DNA from: Pseudomonas izuensis
GTDB taxonomy: Bacteria; Pseudomonadota; Gammaproteobacteria; Pseudomonadales; Pseudomonadaceae
Direction: 5' to 3'
NCBI RefSeq assembly: GCF_009861505.1
Contig: NZ_WTFT01000007.1
Location: 95,865 to 159,864 of the forward strand
Length of the DNA stretch: 64,000 nt
Shown: positions 9,523 through 18,111 of the stretch, in pieces
How the letters are laid out: each line of letters starts with the position of its first letter
Position numbering within the stretch: position 1 is the first letter of the stretch
The notes under the pieces: model-generated
Database searches by the model: none
The model's input: only the letters and a program-made list of their open reading frames with translations
What the model was told of the DNA's origin: nothing
Made by a program: the position numbers and the translations under genes

Positions 9523-10487
9523 TCTCCCAACGATTTCACAGACTTCAAAACACCATCAGTTTTAACTGGCCCGTTATGCCCAGGATCTCGTAACTCACCG
9601 AGATAGGTCTTCAAAGCAATTTCGATTTCTGTAATGGCAGGACGGCCTTCAGGTGTTAATTGGATTTGAACAGGCTTGCGCTCCCGATATTCGCTCAGGT
9701 TGTTGACGCTACCACCATTCTTAAAGTGAAGCGTGGCGCCTGCTAACGCTTGGCCATCAGCTTCCTCCAGTAGTGCTATCGCCTGATTTTCGTCCAAGGT
9801 TCCATCCTTGTTCTCCCAGCTGACGTTGCATTGCGCAGCACCGGGAATTTTTTGCAACAAGCTGGCAAGCAGGCCGCCGAACTGAGTTCCTTGATGCTTG
9901 CTGTCTACCGCCAAACGAGCGGTGATCCGCTCAACACCGCCGTGTAGATCTATTAATTCTCGCAGATCGGTCGATGCAATATCCGAAAAGTCGACCAGAG
10001 GATGGGCCTGATCACGATAGCGCCGGAAGAGCTGGCCAAGAAGTTTTTCTAGACCCGCAGCCCCACCGCTACCCATAACTGACTCAATGATAATTATCTC
10101 TCCGAGCGCGATGCATCGATAGCTGTGGACTAGCTCACCAGCCTTCCCATCCTCATCTTTAAGCTCAATAATTTTGATTTCCGCCTCAGCGGACGTCAGA
10201 TCAGGTGTGATGGACTCTGGGATGTGGCCGTGCTGGTAGGAACAAACAGTGAAAAGGACGCCATCCGGTCCCAAATCTTTCATCGAGTTGATGAAATAAC
10301 ACGACTGCCCCTTCTCGATTCTGTTACCTGGATCCGGAAAGTGTCTCATTCCTATATTGTTGGTCTTGGCCATGACGTTTCGCATCTCGTCTTGTATTAG
10401 CGGGCGAAGCCAACCTTCCGGAGTGGAACGGGTCGTTTTGTATCTAATAGCTTTGGCAACCAGGGTACGAGAGATATGGGCAGGCAA
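9519..10487 (-). CDS. Soluble partner of the membrane protein, unrecognised family
   Basis: 322 residues, no transmembrane segment or signal peptide, no motif I recognise. The first half is mixed alpha/beta with a strand-rich stretch around residues 65-145 ending in LGEIIIIESVMGSGGA; the second half contains the long segment GVERITARLAVDSKHQGTQFGGLL and a charged C-terminal helix (residues 275-300). The product would be cytoplasmic. It is first in a two-gene operon with the 4-TM protein (4 bp overlap), about 230 bp from the next gene. Plausible role: sensor or regulator of the membrane protein in a phage-defence pair; it could equally be an unrelated nuclease-like or peptide-binding factor. 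Confidence 0.72.
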   Translation of the reverse strand: MPAHISRTLVAKAIRYKTTRSTPEGWLRPLIQDEMRNVMAKTNNIGMRHFPDPGNRIEKGQSCYFINSMKDLGPDGVLFTVCSYQHGHIPESITPDLTSAEAEIKIIELKDEDGKAGELVHSYRCIALGEIIIIESVMGSGGAAGLEKLLGQLFRRYRDQAHPLVDFSDIASTDLRELIDLHGGVERITARLAVDSKHQGTQFGGLLASLLQKIPGAAQCNVSWENKDGTLDENQAIALLEEADGQALAGATLHFKNGGSVNNLSEYRERKPVQIQLTPEGRPAITEIEIALKTYLGELRDPGHNGPVKTDGVLKSVKSLGE

Positions 10488-10715
10488 TGATGAGTTCCTT
10501 TCTGCCAGATAATGAGAGCACGTCGATCAGAGGCACCGGGCCACTATAGCCTACAAGGCGCTTTTGATACCAAAACTCAGATTGCATACGAAAGTACACC
10601 TCACATTTCCTGCACCGAACCTATAGGGCTATTTCCCCTGATAACGGAGTCATGAAACTAAAGGTAAGAACAAAAAACTTCGAAGTCGCCATCAAGCGTA
10701 GGCCTTTACGACGAC

Positions 10716-11066
10716 TTAAGCATTTGGGGTGTCAGCGAGGCAAGCATCTATTTCTCCTGCAAGCTCCAGAAGGTGGTTCCTCAATAACGGTAACGCCAAA
10801 AGCACTGTTGCTGGACGCCGTCCTGCCATGACCAGATACGCGTTCAGCATCAATTCCGAGTGGCTGATCAGCGCTGCTAGATGCTCACCTCTCGGACCGG
10901 TTTTGCCTGCCAGCCAATTCTTTGCGGTCTTCTCGCTGACATGCGTCCACCTCATCAAGACCTTGACCGCTTGGTGAGTAGATCCCAGCTCAGCCCGTAG
11001 CGCCAAAGAGATACCTTTGGCGTACTGGTCCTGACCGAGAAAAAAACTACCCTTTTTCGGCAACAT
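10716..11066 (-). CDS. Small helix-turn-helix protein divergent from the recombinase
   Basis: A 116-residue, all-helical protein. The segment around residues 35-55 (VLMRWTHVSEKTAKNWLAGKTGP) looks like a helix-turn-helix with the recognition helix TAKNWLAGK, a pattern seen in small regulators of mobile elements. It is divergently transcribed from the serine recombinase, 58 bp apart, with a nested dyad symmetry between them (11102-11148), suggesting it represses the recombinase operon and perhaps itself. That regulatory role is inference. Confidence 0.7.
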   Translation of the reverse strand: MLPKKGSFFLGQDQYAKGISLALRAELGSTHQAVKVLMRWTHVSEKTAKNWLAGKTGPRGEHLAALISHSELMLNAYLVMAGRRPATVLLALPLLRNHLLELAGEIDACLADTPNA

Positions 11067-11101
11067 TTTTCCGCCCCCTCTCTTCTATCGTCATTAAGAC
11101 C

Positions 11102-11148
11102 TTCCGGTGCCTGCCAGGTGATCAATGTCACCAATCTTTTTGCCGGAA
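11102..11148. promoter_or_regulatory. Nested dyad in the divergent promoter region, candidate operator
   Basis: Two almost concentric inverted repeats: TTCCGG (11102-11107) with CCGGAA (11143-11148), and GGTGA (11117-11121) with TCACC (11128-11132), centred near 11125. The inner dyad overlaps the most upstream ATG of the recombinase. The position between the HTH gene and the recombinase operon fits an operator controlling one or both. Confidence 0.45.
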
Positions 11149-12738
11149 AAGCTAATGAAAAGGATGATGAAGATGCCGTACCGGGCCTGCGGTAGTCGGG
11201 GCTATCCACTTCGAGACGCGACGCTTGCCGCTGCTTACGTGCGGATGTCGACTGAGCACCAACAATACTCGACCGAAAACCAGCTCGACACCATCAAGCT
11301 CTACGCCGTTGAGCATTCACTTGAGATCACCCAGGTATATACCGATTCCGGCAAAAGCGGACTTCGTCTGGAAGGGAGGGACGCGCTCAAGCAGCTTTTT
11401 GACGATGTCGAAAGAGGCACCGCTACCTTTTCCACCATTTTGGTTTATGACGTCAGCCGATGGGGACGTTTTCAAGATCCTGATGTGAGCGCCAGCTACG
11501 AAGTGCGTTGTCGCGAAGCTGGTGTCTCCGTCCAATACTGCGCCGAGCAGTTCCAGAATGACGGCTCCCCCGTATCCAACATCATCAAAAGCGTCAAACG
11601 GATGATGGCGGGCGAGTACAGCCGCGAGTTGTCAGTAAAGGTTTTCGCGGGCCAATCCCGACTTATCGAAATGGGTTACCGGCAAGGCGGGCCCGCTGGG
11701 TTTGGACTGCGGCGCACTCTGATCGATGCGGCTGGCACCCCGAAAGGCACGTTATCGCGGGGAGAGCATAAGAGCATCCAAACTGACCGAGTGATCCTAG
11801 TACCAGGCCCCACTGATGAAATTCAGACGGTGCAATGGGTCTATCGTGCGTTCGTGGATTATCGAAAAACTGAGCGTGAAATCGCGGACGAACTAAACGC
11901 GCGAGGCGAGACAACTGATCTGGCGAGACCTTGGACACGCGGCACCGTGCACCAGTTGTTGATCAACGAAAAGTACATCGGCAATAACGTCTGGAATCAT
12001 TATTCCAACAAGCTCAAACAGCAACGGGTCAAGAATCTACCGGAGCAATGGGTGCGGTCGGATGGGGCATTCGAACCGATTGTTCCTCAGTCGCAGTTCA
12101 AAGCGGCCCAAGAGATCATCCAAAAACGCTCTTATCGGATGCGTGATACCGAGATGCTGGATGCCCTAAAGAACCTTTGTACTCGAAAAGGATTTCTATC
12201 AGGGCTCATCATCGATGAGACCGAAGATTGCCCTTCCAGCAGCGCGTATCAATACCGCTTTGGGAGCCTACTGCGGACGTATTCGCTGATTGGCTATACA
12301 CCCTCACGGGATTACCAGTACATCGAGGCGAATCGCCAGCTTAGACAAATGCACCCGATTTTGCTCCAAACAACCATCGCCAACATCCAAGCGGTAGGGG
12401 GAAGAGTCACGGTGGATCCTCGCACAGACCTTATGGAGGTAAACGAGGAACTATTGGTCTCACTCGTCCTCTGCCGCTGCCACGTTACCGACAACGGTTC
12501 CAGGCGCTGGAAGGTACGCTTGGACTTAGGCCTGCATCCCGACATCACGATTGCCGTACGTATGGAGCCGAGCGGCGAGAACGCTCTGGACTATTACATT
12601 TTGCCTTCCATCGACATGAGCCTGCCCGACCTACGCCTGGCAGAGCAGAACCCATCCAATATCGACATCTACCGCTTCGACACATTGGATGTCCTAGCCG
12701 AGTTGTCCCGCCGGTCACCCTACAGGAGGGCGGCATGA
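11125..12738 (+). CDS. Large serine recombinase
   Basis: A 537-residue serine recombinase. The resolvase domain begins AAYVRMSTEHQQYSTENQ (about residues 32-50), with the Ser of RMS as presumed nucleophile, and continues with LVYDVSRWGRFQD and the GEYSRELSVKVFAGQ helix. A recombinase domain follows (residues about 190-300: EIADELNARGE, HQLLINEKYIGN). The C-terminal 200 residues are less typical and lack an obvious zinc ribbon. ATG 11125 lies in a dyad, so ATG 11155 is an alternative start. It overlaps the following ParB-like gene by 4 bp. It could integrate a nested element or invert DNA; no target site was identified. Confidence 0.88.
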   Translation: MSPIFLPEKLMKRMMKMPYRACGSRGYPLRDATLAAAYVRMSTEHQQYSTENQLDTIKLYAVEHSLEITQVYTDSGKSGLRLEGRDALKQLFDDVERGTATFSTILVYDVSRWGRFQDPDVSASYEVRCREAGVSVQYCAEQFQNDGSPVSNIIKSVKRMMAGEYSRELSVKVFAGQSRLIEMGYRQGGPAGFGLRRTLIDAAGTPKGTLSRGEHKSIQTDRVILVPGPTDEIQTVQWVYRAFVDYRKTEREIADELNARGETTDLARPWTRGTVHQLLINEKYIGNNVWNHYSNKLKQQRVKNLPEQWVRSDGAFEPIVPQSQFKAAQEIIQKRSYRMRDTEMLDALKNLCTRKGFLSGLIIDETEDCPSSSAYQYRFGSLLRTYSLIGYTPSRDYQYIEANRQLRQMHPILLQTTIANIQAVGGRVTVDPRTDLMEVNEELLVSLVLCRCHVTDNGSRRWKVRLDLGLHPDITIAVRMEPSGENALDYYILPSIDMSLPDLRLAEQNPSNIDIYRFDTLDVLAELSRRSPYRRAA

Positions 12739-13655
12739 ATACTTCCGACTTTGAGGACCGATCCTCGCTGCACGTCGCCGACGCATCCCCGATTCAATTG
12801 CTGAATATAGACCGTATTCGCGTACTGAACCCTCGCATGCGTAACAGGCAGGTGTTTGCGAAACTGGTAGAGAACATTGCGTCCATAGGGCTCAAACGTC
12901 CAGTTACCGTAATTCCCAATGGAGCGGACGATGACGGTCCACGCTATGGCTTAGTGTGCGGGCAGGGAAGGCTAGAAGCGTTTCAAGTGCTCGGGGAACA
13001 GCAAATCCCCTGCATCGTAGTGAACGCTAATGAGGTGGATCGATTTCTTATCGGTCTGGTTGAAAATTTGGCGCGTCGTAAGCATTCGAATCGAGACCTG
13101 TTGAACTCGATTCAGCTGCTCGCGGACCGAGGCTACTCCATCAAGGAGATAGCTAACAAAACCAGCCTTGATCCGGCGTATGTAAACGGCATTCTCGTGC
13201 TCCTGGGTCAAGGGGAGGAGCGATTGATTGCGGCGGTCGAAAAAGGGTGGCTTTCCATCAAACTGGCCGTTGAAATCGCACGGTCAGACGACAGCCAGAT
13301 CCAGTTAGCCATGATGGAAGCTTATGAAAGCGGCGTCCTAAAAGGCGATCAATTGATCAAGATTCGCCGCCTGATTGATCGCAGAAAATTCATGGGTACC
13401 CAGTACGGCCAGATGCACAAGTCGAACGACCGCTCTGTCACGCCCCAAAAGCTGCTCGGCCTCTATAAACAGGAAGTTCGTCGGCAGAAAGTCATGGTCA
13501 AAAAAGCCGACATCAGTGAGCAGCGATTACTAATCCTTGTCACTGCCATGAAAAAGCTGCTCGCGGATGATTATTTTTGCACGCTGCTTCGCACGGAGAC
13601 GATCCAAGACATGCCGAAAGCGCTCGCGGACCGCATCCAGTGGGAGGCATCCTGA
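12735..13655 (+). CDS. ParB-like protein 1, ParB N-terminal domain plus RepB-like C-terminus
   Basis: 306 residues. The N-terminal ParB/Spo0J fold is visible at residues 20-110: the NIDRIRVLNPRMRN strand, then CGQGRLEAFQVLG in place of the usual G-E-R-R box, then LVENLARRKHSNRDLLNSIQ. A helix-turn-helix follows near residue 135 (YSIKEIANKTSLDPAYVNGIL). The C-terminus is basic and resembles RepB-type partition proteins. Start overlaps the recombinase stop (ATGA), and its own stop overlaps the next ParB-like start. No ParA partner is encoded in the transposon, so a classical partition role is unlikely; it may direct or regulate the recombinase. Confidence 0.85.
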   Translation: MNTSDFEDRSSLHVADASPIQLLNIDRIRVLNPRMRNRQVFAKLVENIASIGLKRPVTVIPNGADDDGPRYGLVCGQGRLEAFQVLGEQQIPCIVVNANEVDRFLIGLVENLARRKHSNRDLLNSIQLLADRGYSIKEIANKTSLDPAYVNGILVLLGQGEERLIAAVEKGWLSIKLAVEIARSDDSQIQLAMMEAYESGVLKGDQLIKIRRLIDRRKFMGTQYGQMHKSNDRSVTPQKLLGLYKQEVRRQKVMVKKADISEQRLLILVTAMKKLLADDYFCTLLRTETIQDMPKALADRIQWEAS

Positions 13656-14560
13656 TGACACATGTTAAGCATGCATTTGAGCAGAATATCGTGTCGGTAC
13701 CGCTGGAACACATCCTTCCAACACGCAAACTCGACCGGGAAATCCAGACGAGCAAAAAGTACCTGACAATTCTATCGTCAATCCGCGAGCTGGGGGTCGT
13801 GGAGCCGTTAGCGGTCCATCCTGAAAAGATGATGGAAAACAATGTGCAGCTGTACATCCTGCTGGATGGTCACTTCCGCCTAGAGGCACTCCGATCCCTG
13901 GGAGCTAAAGAGGCACTGTGCCTGATCTCAACCGACGACGAAGGGTTCACGTTCAACCGCCAGATCGGGCGCCTGACGCCGGTTCAGGAGCACAAGATGA
14001 TCCTCACTGCGGTCAAGAAAGGGCTAGAGCCTGCGCGCATCGCGCGCGTACTGGGCGTGAATGTTGATCGCATCCATGAACGTCAGCACCTGCTCGATGG
14101 CATAGCGCCGGAGGCCATCGAGTTGCTCAAGGTGCGGATGGTGAGCAAATCCGTGTTCCGTGTGCTCAGAAAAATGAAGCCATTACGACAAATCGAAACA
14201 GTCGAAATGATGATTTCGGCGAACTGTTTTACACAGAACTACGCGCAGATGGTGCTCGCAGCAACACGCCCCGAAATGCTGAACGCCAAGAAAAGCAAAG
14301 TGACCAGCGATGCCAATGCCGAAGATATCGCTCGGATGGAACGAGAAATGGAAAAGCTCTACCAAGACTACAAGGTAGTTGAGGACACATTAGGCGAAAC
14401 GATGCTGGTGCTTGTCGTTGCGAAAGGCTATATGTCTCGCGTGTTGAGCAACGAGGCCATTGCTGGATTCATGGTCCGCTCTTACCCTGAGCTGCTCGAA
14501 GAACTGGTATCGATCATGGAAGCGGTCAGCTCGGACGCTCGCCACTTGGAGCGTGAGTAG
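13655..14560 (+). CDS. ParB-like protein 2, plasmid-partition RepB-like
   Basis: The start at 13655 overlaps the previous stop (TGATG); this gives 301 residues beginning MTHVKHAFEQNIVSVPLE. The ParB-like domain spans about residues 10-100 with DGHFRLEALRSLG replacing the G-E-R-R box, followed by a helix-turn-helix (ARIARVLGVNVDRIHERQHLL, about residues 125-147) and a C-terminal region typical of RepB family proteins. It is only distantly similar to ParB-like protein 1, so the pair is more likely an old duplication or a heteromeric partner set than a recent copy. Third gene of a tightly coupled operon. Confidence 0.85.
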   Translation: MTHVKHAFEQNIVSVPLEHILPTRKLDREIQTSKKYLTILSSIRELGVVEPLAVHPEKMMENNVQLYILLDGHFRLEALRSLGAKEALCLISTDDEGFTFNRQIGRLTPVQEHKMILTAVKKGLEPARIARVLGVNVDRIHERQHLLDGIAPEAIELLKVRMVSKSVFRVLRKMKPLRQIETVEMMISANCFTQNYAQMVLAATRPEMLNAKKSKVTSDANAEDIARMEREMEKLYQDYKVVEDTLGETMLVLVVAKGYMSRVLSNEAIAGFMVRSYPELLEELVSIMEAVSSDARHLERE

Positions 14561-14810
14561 TTTAGCGCTACATCTGGTTAAGCCCCCCTCCCCACAGTCC
14601 TATGCCTCCATCGAATGTGTCTACCTCAGTCTTTTTGAAATCGCAGTTCTGGCGCAGATGAACGAGAAGTCCGTTCGTAATGCCAAGTGGTCTACCACTC
14701 CAGATCGGTTGATCACACGCAAGGAAGGCTGTCGCACAGTTGTCGATTCCCATGAAGCGCTGCGCTGGTTGAACGGTCGTCGCACCCTCAAACCTACAGT
14801 TTTGTTGTGA
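14553..14810 (+). CDS. Small DNA-binding protein, fourth gene of the recombinase operon
   Basis: A GTG at 14553 overlaps the stop of ParB-like protein 2 and gives about 85 residues. The C-terminal two thirds look like a winged-helix or excisionase-type fold: LSLFEIAVLAQMNEKSVRNAKW as helix-turn-helix, then a basic wing (ITRKEGCRTVV) and a final EALRWLNGRR helix. The open frame extends further upstream inside the previous gene, but the overlapping GTG is the natural start. A role as excisionase-like or recombination directionality factor is possible; not demonstrated. Confidence 0.65.
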   Translation: MSSLALHLVKPPSPQSYASIECVYLSLFEIAVLAQMNEKSVRNAKWSTTPDRLITRKEGCRTVVDSHEALRWLNGRRTLKPTVLL

Positions 14811-14903
14811 GGTGTATGGCTATGTATTTATCCCACCACAACGCAATTCACCTCCGCATAGGTTTCAACCGCCCACGGCTCATTTCACTGAACGGCACCT
14901 AAG

Positions 14904-16040
14904 CTATCGAGGAATCACAATCTCTTCATCTAACTCGTCCACCACGCCTGGTTTGAGGGGATCGATCCAGTCTGCTTTGGCGCGTCCCCAACGGAGCAGT
15001 TCGAGTTGCTCTATAGAATGCTCATGGCGTTCGGCGCTCGCTTCCAAAGCATTGAGGTACTCACGAATGGCCTGCGCCCGCCGCCAGTTCTGCGCATCAA
15101 CTTCAAGTTTCGCCAGCCGCTGTTTTTCCGCGTCTTGCCGACGTTTTCGTTCCAGCGCGATGTCGCGAACTCGCTGGCGCTCGGCGTCTTCAATTGCTTG
15201 ACGTTCACTGCGGACTAAAAACTCCACCGCTCGGGTGGCCATTAGCCCAACCAGTGTATTGAGCTGCAATTCCACAGGCCGGCTGTCTGAGTCCACAATT
15301 TTCCCTCCGTAACCTTCATTGACCAAAACTTGCAGCCTACCGGAGGGGGTGAACTGCCATTTCGCCCAGTAGCTCCATTCCCCCTTGGCCTGGGCCGCTC
15401 GCTCCTTGGCGGTGGGTTCATATGCGGAGCGCAGTGACGCTTCAAACAACCGCAAATGCAGGACATGGCCAAACATCAGAATCTCAACGCGGTGCTGCCC
15501 TTGTTGAACGGTATAGCCTCGCTTCTCCAAGGCTTTGAGCAGCGTGTCCGCCACTTTCAGTGCGCGACTCTGTTGCGCGGGAGAAACTGAAATATTCAGC
15601 CCGTTGCCGCGCGTCTGCGGCATGCCGCGCTGATCGATGAATGGTCGCCCTAATGCCTCGCGAGCAGCAGTCACCACCGGATGCCATACCTTGATACGCT
15701 CGGGTACCACTATCTGGTTTTCCGGCTGCTGCTCAAAGCTCAGCACGCGCTGAAGTCGGCTGTCGACGACTTCGGCGGCCGGATCCTGACCAGAAGGTGG
15801 TGCGGCGGGGCGATATAAATAACCGGGATAGCCGGTGTATTCGCGCAGCTTGGGGCGCAGGGATACGCGCTTACTCGCCTTGACCTTGGCCCAATGACCG
15901 CGCGGCGGGGTGGGGATTTGTAGGCGCGTGCAGAGCTTTTTCAGCCCCACGTCGGACAGCCCGTAGCGCGGCGCCACCACCTGAACAGGCTCAGACCAAA
16001 CCTCCTCCAGCAGCGTTGCCCGATCATAGCGTTCCACCAT
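14904..16040 (-). CDS. Hypothetical protein with N-terminal HTH and charged C-terminal helix
   Basis: 378 residues. The N-terminus MVERYDRATLLEEVWSEPVQVVAPRYGLSDVGLKKLCTRL resembles a helix-turn-helix found in a family of uncharacterised proteins of mobile elements, followed by IPTPPRGHWAK. The middle (residues 110-260) is mixed alpha/beta; residues 275-350 form a long, highly charged, probably coiled-coil helix rich in R, E, K and A. No enzymatic motif is recognised. It converges with the recombinase operon and is divergent from the 16282 gene. Function unknown. Confidence 0.78.
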   Translation of the reverse strand: MVERYDRATLLEEVWSEPVQVVAPRYGLSDVGLKKLCTRLQIPTPPRGHWAKVKASKRVSLRPKLREYTGYPGYLYRPAAPPSGQDPAAEVVDSRLQRVLSFEQQPENQIVVPERIKVWHPVVTAAREALGRPFIDQRGMPQTRGNGLNISVSPAQQSRALKVADTLLKALEKRGYTVQQGQHRVEILMFGHVLHLRLFEASLRSAYEPTAKERAAQAKGEWSYWAKWQFTPSGRLQVLVNEGYGGKIVDSDSRPVELQLNTLVGLMATRAVEFLVRSERQAIEDAERQRVRDIALERKRRQDAEKQRLAKLEVDAQNWRRAQAIREYLNALEASAERHEHSIEQLELLRWGRAKADWIDPLKPGVVDELDEEIVIPR

Positions 16041-16281
16041 TTAACCGATCCTCGATTATGCGCAGTGCGGTTCGACTCCCCCCTGTTCCGCGTCCTAAAG
16101 CGCATCGAGTCCAACGATCGAGTCCCCCGGATCCCGCGCCAGCACCCCATGCGACCTCGTGCAGCAGAAGGTGAACACCGTACAGGTGTAAACCAAAGTG
16201 TTGGCAAACAGCTATTGACAGCTCCCGACAGCTGACGTACCGTGCAGACTATACCAATCGTTTACCAAACAGGACATAACC

Positions 16282-16704
16282 ATGGTCGACACCATCCAAG
16301 CCGCACTGAGCCAACTCACCACCGAGGGCGATCTGATCCACGGCACCGCCGCCTTGGTCGAGAGCATCAAAGCCCACACCCACCTGTCCTATAAAAAAAT
16401 TGGTGAAGCGGCCGACGTGACCGAACAGGGCGTGCGCCGCTGGCGCGAAAACAACTCGGGCCAAGCCTCACGGGTCCAAGCCCTGGTGAACTTTGCCCAG
16501 ACCCTACTCACTGCACCGGCAGGGGCGGCCGTGCGGCCTGCTGGCAACGCCGCCGATGCCTTGCGTGCGGTCACTCCGCTGGCAGTCCAGACCTGCGTCA
16601 AAGAAGGACTGGAAGCACTGTTGGGCATCGGCCTCAGCGCCTGCACTATCGTAAAGCTTGAGACTAACAACGGTAAAGTCACAATAGAGCTGGCGCTAGA
16701 ATAA
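16282..16704 (+). CDS. Small HTH protein of unknown function
   Basis: 140 residues. Residues 30-60 contain LSYKKIGEAADVTEQGVRRWRENNSG, a helix-turn-helix pattern with a basic recognition helix. The C-terminal part is hydrophobic-helical (PLAVQTCVKEGLEALLGIGLSACTIV). An AGGAC lies upstream of the ATG. It starts a run of three small same-strand genes (16282, 16771, 17410) separated by 65-70 bp, probably one transcript. No family name can be given. Confidence 0.7.
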   Translation: MVDTIQAALSQLTTEGDLIHGTAALVESIKAHTHLSYKKIGEAADVTEQGVRRWRENNSGQASRVQALVNFAQTLLTAPAGAAVRPAGNAADALRAVTPLAVQTCVKEGLEALLGIGLSACTIVKLETNNGKVTIELALE

Positions 16705-16770
16705 CCCTCGGCCCCGATTACGTCATACCGTACCGCAGCGCCTCACGTTATGCCCTTAAAGGAATGCTCC

Positions 16771-17340
16771 ATGGCTCGCACTTTGCTGGATGTCCAACTC
16801 GCCCGTCTGCTGTACCCACTGCTCATCGAACTCGCCACCGCTCGCCAAACCCTGACCTACAAGCAACTGATTGAGCGCGCCCAGGCGCGCTACCCGGATG
16901 ATCAACGGGTGGCCAACCTGATTCCAGTGCGCATGGGGCGCATCCTGTGGGTGATCTACGACTTCGTGGCAGAACGCGAGCTGCCGCGTTTGACCCTGAT
17001 CATCGTCAGCGCCGGGGACCAGTACCCTGGCAGCGCCATGTGGCAGCACGATTGTCATGCCGAACAACAACGCTGTTTTGCCTTTGACTGGTCTACGGCC
17101 GATCAGGCGTTTGACCTGTACGGCCAGCACAGTGAAAAAGCGGTCACGCCCCTGCGGCGTGTCCCCCGTGAGCAAGCGAAACAGCTGATGGCCGCCCACT
17201 ACCACGATCCGGCGAATGTTTACCCGAGCGGCATTCGCGCTCTGCGCGAAGCCATTATCGAAAACATCATGAACGGCCTGTCGGTGGCGGAGGCGTTTGA
17301 CATCGAAGCGCAGCTGCTGGCGCCGTCGGCGCACGCATAA
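16771..17340 (+). CDS. Hypothetical protein, 189 residues
   Basis: The ATG at 16771 (MARTLLDVQLARLLYPLL) is preferred over 16750 because AAAGGA precedes it at a normal distance. The protein is globular, with an N-terminal helical region resembling a winged helix (YKQLIERAQARYPDDQRVANLIPVRMGRILW), a hydrophobic strand pair (LPRLTLIIVSAG) and a helical C-terminus. No catalytic signature or membrane segment is recognised. It lies between two other small same-strand genes of the accessory region. Function unknown. Confidence 0.7.
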   Translation: MARTLLDVQLARLLYPLLIELATARQTLTYKQLIERAQARYPDDQRVANLIPVRMGRILWVIYDFVAERELPRLTLIIVSAGDQYPGSAMWQHDCHAEQQRCFAFDWSTADQAFDLYGQHSEKAVTPLRRVPREQAKQLMAAHYHDPANVYPSGIRALREAIIENIMNGLSVAEAFDIEAQLLAPSAHA

Positions 17341-17409
17341 CCACACTGGTTCACCGTTTAACTAGCCGACCCAACGCTTGCTTACCCGCTCTCAATAAGG
17401 AACTCTGCG

Positions 17410-17706
17410 ATGAACTGTTTCCAGTGGAATATCGACACCCTCGCTTCGCTGGGTCGTATTTTTTTGCACGAGGTGAAGACGAAACTGCGATGCATTGACG
17501 GGGCAACCGTGCAATTCGGGAAAATGGGGCAGGGCATACACCCCAATTATCAAGTGTGTTTTCCCAATGGCACCGTGAACACCTATCGCGGCGCCAATCA
17601 CACCCCCTTTTTGCCGCCTGGTGCTTTTAAGCCGGGACACATCTCCCAGCCGTTTTTCGTAGCGGACCTTCAGCGTGCCTTCGACGCCGCCGTCGCTGCC
17701 CGCTAG
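17410..17706 (+). CDS. Hypothetical protein, 98 residues
   Basis: A small globular protein with a good upstream ribosome site (AAGGAACTCTGCG before ATG). The composition is balanced, with regular strand/turn content (YQVCFPNGTVNTYRG) and a Pro-rich stretch (PFLPPGAFKPGH). No motif is recognised. It is the third of three same-strand genes after 16282 and 16771. Confidence 0.62.
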   Translation: MNCFQWNIDTLASLGRIFLHEVKTKLRCIDGATVQFGKMGQGIHPNYQVCFPNGTVNTYRGANHTPFLPPGAFKPGHISQPFFVADLQRAFDAAVAAR

Positions 17707-17779
17707 AGGAGCCAAACCGCTGCGCTGCCTCATCACGAGACTCCGCAGCGGTCGCTTTGTCCCCCTTCGTGGCAGGGGC

Positions 17780-17998
17780 CTAGGACGACCAACCTGGCAC
17801 TCGCGCGCCGGCCGGGGTTTCTGCCATCAGCTCATCCAGTGTCAGCTGTGTGCGTACCGACCTGAGCACCAAGGTGTCTTGCTCGAACACGGCGCAGTGC
17901 ATGGCTGAACCGGCCACCAGGTTGTTTTGCAACACAAACGCATTTGGCACGGTAAAAACCAGCGCCCCGTGCCAACGACGAAGAACAACTGTGCTCAT
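17780..17998 (-). CDS. AbrB/MazE-fold antitoxin-like protein without a visible toxin
   Basis: 72 residues with the swapped-hairpin AbrB/MazE pattern: an N-terminal TVVLRRWHGALVFTVPNAFVLQNNL, then AGSAMHCAVFEQDTLVLRSVR and a TLDELMAE tail. Such proteins bind DNA and neutralise MazF/PemK-type toxins. No MazF-like or PIN-like gene adjoins it on either strand. It is the distal gene of a minus-strand set with the Xre/MbcA-type antitoxin at 18112. It could be a solitary regulator or a remnant of a toxin-antitoxin pair. Confidence 0.68.
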   Translation of the reverse strand: MSTVVLRRWHGALVFTVPNAFVLQNNLVAGSAMHCAVFEQDTLVLRSVRTQLTLDELMAETPAGARVPGWSS

Positions 17999-18111
17999 GA
18001 TTTAATCCTCAACAGGGGTGAACGCCGTCAGGCGCCATTCCATCCGATTCCTTCAGGTCCACTCGCCGCAACGACTCAAGGCGAGGCAGGCGCCACACGG
18101 CATCACCGACT

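Noticed and set aside
8902..10487. Identification as the Kiwa defence system
   Set aside because: Only gene sizes and the 4-TM topology are similar; no KwaB (DUF4868) pattern could be recognised in the soluble partner.
12735..14560. Complete plasmid partition locus inside the transposon
   Set aside because: Two ParB-like proteins are present but no ParA-type ATPase; the only parA in the window is the chromosomal one at 50375.
17392..18111. RES-domain toxin partner for the Xre-type antitoxin
   Set aside because: No open frame here has RES-like sequence or adequate length on the expected strand.
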